Assembly: GCA_012033205.1 (NCBI GenBank)
Contig: JAAUSO010000059.1
Coordinates: 1 to 37,837 of the forward strand
Reading direction: 5' to 3'
DNA: 37,837 nucleotides
DNA from: Richelia sp. SL_2_1
GTDB lineage: Bacteria > Cyanobacteriota > Cyanobacteriia > Cyanobacteriales > Nostocaceae
Part shown: positions 32,402-37,837 of the stretch, one piece after another
Position numbering within the stretch: the stretch's first letter is position 1
Layout: every line of letters begins with the position of its first letter
Notes under the pieces: generated by a model
The model's database searches: none
What the model was told of the DNA's origin: nothing
Seen by the model: the letters and a program-made list of their open reading frames with translations, nothing else
Position numbers and translations under genes: made by a program

Positions 32402-32725
32402 CGTACTTTTACTTCCTTAGCAGATAAGATGTATTTCCTGTGCGAATTGGCTTGGGAAATGCTTTCTACGGAACAGATGAGTTTGAATTATCGCTTGTTT
32501 CCCGATCGGATTCGACGGTTATTCGGTTCCGTAGTGCAGGAAGAAAAAGATAAAGAGACATTTGGGCGATCGCCTTTGACGAAAGCGGTGATGGATTTGA
32601 TTTTAGGGATGATTAATAAAGAAAGTGGTGTTGAGAAGTTATTAGAAGTTATTGAAGCAACAAAAGGGAAGAGTGAAACGGAGGTTAGTTATGTTGGGGG
32701 GAATGCGGCGACGGTTTTAGTGAAG
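32402..32725 (+). pseudogene. STAND/NACHT-type protein fragment
   Basis: The frame is open across the junction at about 32400 and reads RTFTSLADKMYFLCELAWEM, then SLNYRLFPDRIRRLFGSVV, SPLTKAVMDLILGMINKESG and ending SYVGGNAATVLVK. I recognise this as the region between a NACHT-like ATPase and the pentapeptide or repeat domain of large cyanobacterial STAND proteins. The ATPase part is absent, and coding similarity stops at 32725, where the terminal inverted repeat of a decayed IS begins; the extra codons to 32788 are IS sequence. An ATG at 32429 exists but is internal to the similarity. Whether this came from the same locus as the AAA_35 genes upstream cannot be told. Confidence 0.5.
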
Positions 32726-32726
32726 A

Positions 32727-32765
32727 GAGCTCTTGCAAAAGTTTTTTGTGGTATGATAAAAGGCT
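32727..32765 (+). repeat. Left terminal inverted repeat of decayed IS
   Basis: Imperfect partner of 34079-34117; begins GAGCTCTTGCAAAAG. It directly abuts the end of the STAND fragment. Confidence 0.65.
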
Positions 32766-32921
32766 TTGTGATTTTTATTGATGTGTAGGCCACGTGCAGC
32801 AGCCTCCGCGATCGCCACTTCGTGATATGTGCCATACGCTATTGATTAACCTGCCTTGATATTAAAACTTTTACAAAATTATTTTATGATCAAAAAAGTG
32901 TTTAATATTTAATTAACTCAA

Positions 32922-33740
32922 ATGAAATACTGGCAAGCAATAAAATTACCATCCGCTGAATTTAAACGTGTGAGAGGAGTTAAAAAAAACTTTTAACTTG
33001 ATGGTTCGCATCGTTAAATCTAAGGAAAAAGAAAAAATAAAATGTGGTCGTCCTTCAAAATTAAAAATTGAAGACCAAATTTTATTAACTCTTCAATATT
33101 TAAGAGAATATAGAACTTATTATCATATAGGAAAAGACTGGAAGATTTCAGAATCAAATACGTGCCGTATTGTCTTAAAAATTGAAAATATCTTAATTAA
33201 ATCTAAAAAATTTAGCTTACCAGGTAAGAAAAAATTGTTAGATTCATCTCTTGATGAAGACTTAATTTTAATGGATATAATGGAAAGTCCCATTGAACGA
33301 CCTAAAAAACATCAAAAAAGATTTTATAGTGGTAAAAGAACATACATTAAAAACACAAGTAGTATTTGGAGGAAAAACTAATATAATTATGTGTTTAGCA
33401 CATTGCAAAGGGAAGACTCATGATTTCAATTTGTTCAAAAATAGTGATGTAAAATTCCATAAATTACTTCAAGTAATAGCTGATAAGGGGTATCAAGGAA
33501 TTGCTAAACTTCATAATTTAAGTCAAACTCCTATTAAAAAGCCACGCGGTGGAAAATTAACCAAGTCTCAGAAGAAATATAATCGAGAACTTAACCGGTT
33601 GAGAATTACAGTTGAACATGTTAATCGTCGGTTAAAAAATTTTTAAAATCTTATCTTATCCCTATAGAAATCGTCACCGCAGATTTGGTTTAAGAGCTAA
33701 TTTAATTGCTGGTATTTATAATTACGAATTAGCCGCATAA
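32922..33740 (+). pseudogene. IS5-family transposase with three one-base frameshifts
   Basis: Three frames together give a full IS5-type (DDE_Tnp_4) transposase. Frame one starts MKYWQAIKLPSAEFKRVRGV; an extra A in the A8 run at 32979-32986 shifts to a frame with CGRPSKLKIEDQILLTLQYL and RFYSGKR; an extra base near 33345 shifts to HTLKTQVVFGG...VIADKGYQGIAK and PRGGKLTKSQKKYNRELNRL; an extra base in the A6T5 run at about 33635-33645 shifts to FKILSYPYRNRHRRFGLRAN...YNYELAA, stop 33738-33740. HTH and the catalytic residues are all represented (Asp after VI in IADKGYQG, Glu in VEHVNRRLK). All three changes are insertions in base runs. Non-functional as read. Confidence 0.8.
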
Positions 33741-33753
33741 ATAGAGGAGTTAT

Positions 33754-33766
33754 GCCTCTTCGAGGC
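33754..33766. repeat. Short palindrome GCCTC-TTC-GAGGC
   Basis: Five-base-pair hairpin (six with the flanking T and A) just after the IS5-type pseudogene, followed by an array of short motifs (CGCACTTCGTGAACGC) typical of dispersed cyanobacterial palindromic repeats. Confidence 0.5.
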
Positions 33767-33817
33767 ACGCTGAACCGCACTTCGTGAACGCTAACAGCAG
33801 AGTTATAAAGCAGTTAA

Positions 33818-34011
33818 ATTGAATCATGTCAATGCCGTAAGGCTCTTCTTCAAAGAAATCATATTGCCTATGCGATGTTAATCTGGTTTAGACTTAAAAA
33901 ATTTGCGATTAAAAGCAGGTGAAACTGGTTTATAAAATTAAGCATAATTTACTTTTAAATTATTTAATTGAGCAGCTAAAACGTCCAGATATTTCTATGT
34001 TTTCTGTATAG
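33818..34011 (+). pseudogene. Transposase C-terminal fragment (IS701/IS4-like)
   Basis: Reads CRKALLQRNHIAYAMLIWFR and LKKFAIK, then after removal of one A (33910s) AGET, and after removal of one G VYKIKHNLLLNYLIEQLKRP and DISMFSV, stop TAG 34009-34011. The C-R-K-A...QRNHI signature followed by a K-x-G-x-T-V-Y segment is the C-terminal end of a cyanobacterial DDE transposase group; assignment to IS701 or IS4 is tentative. It sits just inside the right inverted end (34079-34117), the usual place for the end of a transposase gene, so it probably belongs to the outer IS. Confidence 0.55.
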
Positions 34012-34024
34012 TTTTTGGGCGCTC

Positions 34025-34041
34025 GGCACGCTTCGCGTGCC
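34025..34041. repeat. Palindrome GGCACGC-TTC-GCGTGCC
   Basis: Perfect seven-base-pair hairpin between the transposase tail and the right inverted end; a dispersed cyanobacterial short repeat type. It may also end transcription of the transposase, though no T-run follows. Confidence 0.6.
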
Positions 34042-34078
34042 ATTGCTTGTGACAGTTGCGTAAGTCCAGAATCAAAAC

Positions 34079-34117
34079 AGCCTTTTACTATATCACAAAA
34101 TATTTTTGCAAGAGGTC
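34079..34117 (-). repeat. Right terminal inverted repeat of decayed IS
   Basis: Reverse complement starts GACCTCTTGCAAAAATATTT and pairs with 32727-32765 (about 33 of 39). Just inside lies GGACTTACGCAACTGTCAC on the reverse strand, a motif often seen at the edges of cyanobacterial mobile DNA. Confidence 0.65.
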
Positions 34118-34163
34118 TATTGTTTACGAGATGCCATTGAACACGTCTTGCATTTTGCATCCT

Positions 34164-34179
34164 AACCGCCTTGGCGGTT
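34164..34179. repeat. Palindrome AACCGCC-TT-GGCGGTT
   Basis: Perfect seven-base-pair hairpin about 15 bp before the ATG at 34194; short dispersed repeat. It may mark another rearrangement edge, since coding-like sequence only appears after it. Confidence 0.6.
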
Positions 34180-34193
34180 GCTATAGTTCTCCA

Positions 34194-34236
34194 ATGTATT
34201 CTGCCCGTACCTTCGCCGCGACTTCTTCGAGTAGTA
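34194..34236 (+). pseudogene. 5' piece of the coding sequence split by IS630
   Basis: Reads MYSARTFAATSSSS up to the TA at 34235-34236. If the IS630 element and one TA copy are removed, the frame runs straight into 35427 onward and gives a run of seven serines followed by QASSNLSPSN. So this is the upstream side of the interrupted gene; whether the ATG at 34194 is the true start is uncertain. Confidence 0.5.
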
Positions 34237-34262
34237 AGCTGCTACGCAGCTTGATTGTATAA
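34235..34262 (+). repeat. Left terminal inverted repeat of IS630 element
   Basis: TAAGCTGCTACGCAGC (34235-34250) is the exact reverse complement of 35411-35426; the match continues imperfectly to about 34262 (ATTG-ATAA). The outermost TA is the target dinucleotide. Confidence 0.8.
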
Positions 34263-35424
34263 TACAAAAATCAGTAAAGGGTGCGAACGCCAGCCAGTAT
34301 GCCAGCAAAAAACCATCTTTCTCAAGAGCAGAAGGAACGACTGCTAAAAACACTAAAAGAACATGAAAACTCTTATGTTAGAGAAAAAATATTAATTTTA
34401 TTATTGATAAATGATGGAAAAACCTATCAAGAAATTAGTGATTTTTTAAATATCGCATATACAACTGTAGCATACTGGGCAGTTCATGGCGACCCAGATA
34501 ATTTGAACAGTTTTTTAGATGGAAGAAGAGAAGGTAATTTTCACAAGGCGACTAAAGAATATGAGGACTTGTTATTAGAAATAGTTGGTAAAGAACCAGC
34601 AGAATATGGATATGAATTTGGTCGATGGACATCTGCCCGATTAGCAACATATCTAGAAAAGATCACAGGAATTAAGTTAAGTGGTTCTCAAATAAGGAGA
34701 ATATTATCAAGAAAAAAGTTCGTTTACCTTTGGGCAAAGTATAGCCTGGAGGATAAACAAAATCCTGAGAAGCGCAAGATGTTTAAAGAGAAATTATCCG
34801 AATATTTAAAAATAACAAAAGAGACCCCAGCACTTTTACAGGTATGGTTTTGGGACGAAAGTGGTTTCAGTTTAAGAGTTATAAGAAGGAAAACTTGGGG
34901 AAGAAAAGGTCGTAGAAAAAAAGTGACTGGACAACGGAGAAGAGGTAGAGTAAATATAATGGGAGGTTTACGCTATCACGATAAAAAAAGAATAAATTTT
35001 GTCATCAAAAAAGGAAATGCGGATATATTTTATGAACAACTGAGTCTTTTATATAACTTATGCAGGCAAGAATGGATAGAGCAGGGAAATGAAATTGATT
35101 TTTTTAATGATTGTGCAGCTAAGATAGTGATTATTTTAGATAATGCTAGTTTCCATAAAAGAAAAGATATCATAGAAAAAATTGAGAAAGAAATGCCAAA
35201 CATTATTCTGGAATTCTTGCCACCATATAGTCCAGATTATAATTTAATTGAATTAGTTTGGCACTCGGCAAAAGAATATATAGCTCATAGGTTATTTGAA
35301 TCCGTGGAGCAGTTAGAAGAATTGTTAAATAAACTCCTTAACCAAGGAGGACTTGTTATTAAGTGGGACCGTAAGATTAAAAATAAAGGTAACGCTGTTT
35401 ATTCAATTTAGCTGCGTAGCAGCT
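34237..35424 (+). mobile_element. Intact IS630-family insertion sequence (1188 bp)
   Basis: A single transposase gene fills the element. The ends are inverted repeats, flanked by TA on both sides (34235-34236 and 35425-35426), the hallmark of IS630/Tc1-mariner insertion into TA. The stop codon of the transposase lies at the inner edge of the right inverted repeat. Both ends also fold on themselves (AGCTGC-xTAx-GCAGCT). Its intactness against the decayed neighbours makes it the most recent arrival. Confidence 0.85.
34299..35411 (+). CDS. IS630-family transposase (370 aa)
   Basis: DDE transposase that cuts and pastes its element at TA. The start ATG 34299 (MPAKNHLSQEQKERLL) fits family length; a GTG at 34281 would add six residues. 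The N-terminal HTH covers about 30-65 (YQEISDFLNIAYTTVAYW), with a second HTH-like part at about 110-140. Catalytic residues by motif: Asp186 in WFWDESGFSL, Asp281 in IILDNASFHK and Glu318 in PPYSPDYNLIELVW, with 36 residues between the last two. No frameshift or stop, so it is probably active. It is encoded in the same direction as the gene it interrupts. Confidence 0.9.
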   Translation: MPAKNHLSQEQKERLLKTLKEHENSYVREKILILLLINDGKTYQEISDFLNIAYTTVAYWAVHGDPDNLNSFLDGRREGNFHKATKEYEDLLLEIVGKEPAEYGYEFGRWTSARLATYLEKITGIKLSGSQIRRILSRKKFVYLWAKYSLEDKQNPEKRKMFKEKLSEYLKITKETPALLQVWFWDESGFSLRVIRRKTWGRKGRRKKVTGQRRRGRVNIMGGLRYHDKKRINFVIKKGNADIFYEQLSLLYNLCRQEWIEQGNEIDFFNDCAAKIVIILDNASFHKRKDIIEKIEKEMPNIILEFLPPYSPDYNLIELVWHSAKEYIAHRLFESVEQLEELLNKLLNQGGLVIKWDRKIKNKGNAVYSI

Positions 35425-35426
35425 TA
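35411..35426 (-). repeat. Right terminal inverted repeat of IS630 element
   Basis: GCTGCGTAGCAGCTTA, exact partner of 34235-34250; its last two bases are the duplicated target TA. The transposase stop TAG overlaps its first base. Confidence 0.8.
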
Positions 35427-37483
35427 GCAGTTCTCAAGCATCTTCAAATTTATCACCCAGCAATATCACCCCCTTATCTTCATCTTTGAATACGGATTCC
35501 TCTCCGGTAAGAAGTGAAGCACAATTGTCTAATGCATTAATCACAGAAGCTCAACTTTCTACTGCATCTGGTTTTGGCAAAGACCCGCGTGCTTTCTACC
35601 GTTACGTCTTGGCTAATGGAAGTGAAATTACAGGACGTACAAACGAGAAAGGTAAATATAGTACGGTATTACCACCTAACACAGACTTTAATCTTTTCAT
35701 ATATAGTCCTCGTACCAATAAATTTGAAATTATTTCTGGTACATCAGGTGCAAGCGGTACTTCAACTGAACGTACAACAACTCTTTCTCAGGTCGGTGGT
35801 CCACATGCAGATGGTGATGGTATCCCTGACTTTGGTGAGTTTACCATTGGTACAGATTACGAAAAAATTGACACCGACAATGACCGAATATCTGATGCAG
35901 CCGAAATCGAACAAGGACTAGACCCACTAGGAGGTCAAGCTTTCCCCACCGGAATCATTTCCAGCCTACCCCTACGTGGAGAAGCAAAAGCCATTGTACT
36001 AGAAGGCTCAATCCAAGACTCCCAAGGACAAACCGCCTACATCGCCACAGGCTCCTACGGACTTGCCATAGTCGATACCTCCGACTTTGACAACCCCATT
36101 ATCCTCGGTCAACTCGACTTACCTGGGGGTGACGCTACCGACGTTGCAGTAGACACAAACCTCCAAATCGCCGCAGTTGCAACCAATACAGGCGCTTTAA
36201 AATTGGTAGACGTATCCGACCCCATGCTACCAAAGGTAGAACAAACCATTAATATTCCTGCAAATCAAGTAGAAATCGTTAACGGTATCGCTTACGCAAC
36301 AGTTGGAACTTTAATGTACGCCATTGACCTAACAACTGGTGAAGAACTACAACAATTAAACCTTGGTGGTTCCGGTACAGTTACAGGTATGGCTCGTGAA
36401 GGAGAAAAACTTTACACTTATGTCAGTGGTTCTGACACCTTCTCTGTAATTGATATTAGTGACGAAACCCAAGCCAATATTCTTGGTCAGCTAAGAGTTT
36501 CCGTTGCTTCAAGAGATGTAGGTGTTTTTGCTGCCAACGGCATTGCTTACCTAGCTGGTAGTGGATTACGCACTATTGACGTTTCTGACCCAACCAATCC
36601 TACATTAATAAACGGTGCAGACAACTTCTTTACCGCTCGTGATTTAGCACTTAACGGCTCAGGTTTAGCTTTGGTTGCAACAGAAAACCAAGGTGTGGGA
36701 ATTTATGATGTCAATGATCCAACAAATACCAACAACTTCATAACTCAAATTGATACTTCTGGCTTTACTTACGATGTTGCGATCGCATCGGGAATAGCCT
36801 ATGTTGCTGACTGGAACGGCGGGTTACAAGTAATCAACTACCGACCCTTTGATAACCAAGGACAAGCTCCCACAAACGTTTCCATCAACTCCTTAGTAAC
36901 AGATACCGACCCAGAAACACCTGGTATTCAAGTTGTAGAAGGTTCCACACTATCCTTTACAACTGCTGTGGAAGATGACGTACAAGTAAGAAACGTAGAA
37001 CTCCTGTTCAACGGTGAAGTAGTCCAAAATGACCTATCCTTCCCCTTCGACCTTTCCGGAATTGCCCCCAATATTATCCCAGATAACAACCAATTAGAAG
37101 TGCAAGTACGGGCTACTGATACCGGAGGTAATAGCACATTATCAGAAGTACTCACCTTTGACCTATTACCCGATACCTCTGCTCCAGAAGTAGCTAACAC
37201 CAACCCAGAAAACAACGGTGTAGGAGAAAACGTCAAAGCCATAAGCATCCGGTTTAACGAAAATATTGACACCTCCCGGATTAACTTATCAGGAATTACC
37301 CTCACAAGTTTGGGTGCAGACGGTACAGTCGGTGGTGGAGACGATTCACCAGTGGCTTTAGCAGCAGTAGAAACACCATCAAATCGTCGTTTAGTAGTTC
37401 TTCTAGAAGAATCCCTACCCATTGGTAAATATCAGTTGACACTCAACTGGGCAATACTCTTCAAGTTTCTAACGAAGAAATAA
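35426..37483 (+). pseudogene. LVIVD-propeller / Ig / Big_5 surface protein, interrupted at both ends
   Basis: The frame is open from the IS630 edge (SSSQASSNLSPSNITPLSSS...), so the TTG at 35486 is not a natural start. Order: a regulatory-like beta domain (FYRYVLANGSEITGRTNEKG, about 35595-35740); thrombospondin-3-like calcium loops (DGDGIPDFGE, DTDNDRISDAAE, about 35810-35940); an LVIVD beta-propeller (GLAIVDTSDFDNP, LKLVDVSDPMLP, LRTIDVSDPTNP, VGIYDVNDPTNT, LQVINY; about 35990-36850); an Ig-like domain (about 36860-37180); and Big_5 (APEVANTNPENN..IRFNENID; about 37190-37440). At about 37440 the Big_5 homology ends and the frame closes 14 codons later, in DNA that codes for haloperoxidase in another frame. 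Cell-surface or secreted, by domain content. It may once have been part of the giant gene upstream. Confidence 0.7.
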
Positions 37484-37837
37484 CTCTCCTTAATAAAAGT
37501 ACTGCAATCAGTCACGCTGCATACACCACCTTATTAGACTTATTCCCCACCCAAGAGCCTGCATTCACTCACTTGATGCAGCAACTGGGAATAGATTCCA
37601 CCACTACAACCACCAACACAGCAGCAGGAATAGGTAACTTAGCAGCCAAAACATTACTTGATAATAAATATACAGACGGTTCCAACCAACTAAATAATTA
37701 CACCGACACAACCAATTACCAACCAGTCAACACCTGGGATAAAATTACCGACCCCAATCGCTGGCAACCAATTAGTATAGATAACGGCAACAACATTCAA
37801 AAATTTCTTACACCGCAATGGGGAGACGTTACCCCCT
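37429..37837 (+). CDS. Vanadium-dependent haloperoxidase, N-terminally truncated, runs off window
   Basis: Open frame from 37429 to the window end: DTQLGNTLQVSNEEITLLNK, AISHAAYTTLLDLFPTQEP, AAGIGNLAAKTLLDNKYTDG, YQPVNTWDKITDPNRWQP and KFLTPQWGDVTP. These are the helical motifs of bacterial and cyanobacterial vanadium-dependent haloperoxidases of the PAP2 superfamily, which oxidise halides with hydrogen peroxide. The usual beginning of the family, including the RAxAMVHTAMYDAWSAYDP helix, is absent: it is replaced by the Big_5 domain in a different frame. The vanadate-binding residues lie further downstream, beyond the window. No start codon is evident, so this is a fragment or the product of a fusion with a frame change. 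Confidence 0.7.
   Translation, partial: MSVDTQLGNTLQVSNEEITLLNKSTAISHAAYTTLLDLFPTQEPAFTHLMQQLGIDSTTTTTNTAAGIGNLAAKTLLDNKYTDGSNQLNNYTDTTNYQPVNTWDKITDPNRWQPISIDNGNNIQKFLTPQWGDVTP

Larger units (their letters stand above)
32727..34117. mobile_element. Degenerate insertion sequence with 39-bp inverted ends, with a nested IS
   Basis: The left end 32727-32765 (GAGCTCTTGCAAAAG...AAAAGGCT) matches the reverse complement of 34079-34117 (GACCTCTTGCAAAAA...AAAAGGCT) at about 33 of 39 positions. Between them lie the tail of one transposase (33818-34011) and a complete-length but frameshifted IS5-type transposase gene (32922-33740). I infer that an IS5-like element entered an older IS, most of whose transposase was then lost. 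No target duplication is evident at the outer ends. Confidence 0.55.

Noticed and set aside
33960-34160. Reverse-strand open frame with LAKIFCDIVKGCFDSGLTQL
   Set aside because: It is the translation of the IS inverted end and short repeats; the same peptide-like string (LAKVFCGMIKG) appears at the other end because the DNA is repeated.
34056-34262. Open frame of 68 codons as a gene
   Set aside because: It begins in the inverted end of the decayed IS, passes a dispersed palindrome and enters the IS630 end; only its 34194-34236 part looks coding, as the head of the split gene.
35574-35921. Forward frame of 115 codons overlapping the LVIVD gene
   Set aside because: Out-of-frame shadow; the other frame there encodes clear calcium-loop motifs.

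Overview
The window is cyanobacterial DNA, most likely from a filamentous heterocyst-forming or related lineage. Six copies of the HIP1 octamer GCGATCGC (near 10222, 15245, 24647, 32566, 32808 and 36779), AAA_35/STAND-type ATPases, a XisH relic and several degraded cyanobacterial insertion sequences all point that way. The specific genus is not determinable from what I can see.

Layout. Positions 1-592 hold two tandem paralogous small proteins of unknown function. Positions 889-29788 (28.9 kb, three quarters of the window) hold one giant extracellular-protein gene, broken into two overlapping reading frames by what looks like a single extra T at 12207-12210. Repaired, it would encode about 9,632 residues: a DUF4347 domain at the N-terminus, RTX-type calcium-binding blocks, a metzincin-like zinc protease motif, several large beta-rich modules separated by helical repeats, a very long beta-helix of haemagglutinin type carrying an unusual Trp/Tyr-rich insertion, and a C-terminal array of 116-residue repeats with an exact 348-bp period. 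There is no Sec signal peptide, so type I secretion is the natural expectation, but no transporter genes are in the window.

From about 29.8 to 35.4 kb lies a graveyard of broken genes and mobile DNA: the tail of one AAA_35 ATPase, a second AAA_35 ATPase that ends right after its membrane segment, a 29-codon xisH stump, a reverse-strand IS5-type transposase end, a STAND/NACHT protein fragment, a degenerate IS with 39-bp inverted ends that contains both an IS5-type transposase pseudogene and the tail of another transposase, and one intact IS630-family element (34237-35424) with TA target duplication.

The IS630 element split a third large coding sequence in frame. Its remainder (35426-37483) encodes thrombospondin-3-like calcium loops, an LVIVD beta-propeller, an Ig-like domain and a Big_5 domain, and then changes frame and identity at about 37430-37440 into a vanadium-dependent haloperoxidase lacking its N-terminus, which runs off the window.

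The most interesting points are: on reading through, the only cysteine I found in the giant protein is C230 of DUF4347, paired with a His 43 residues earlier in a caspase/CHAT-like arrangement; the giant gene is probably one frame; its tail repeats keep an exact period; and every frameshift I could resolve in the window (seven) is a one-base insertion, which needs separating from sequencing over-calls.
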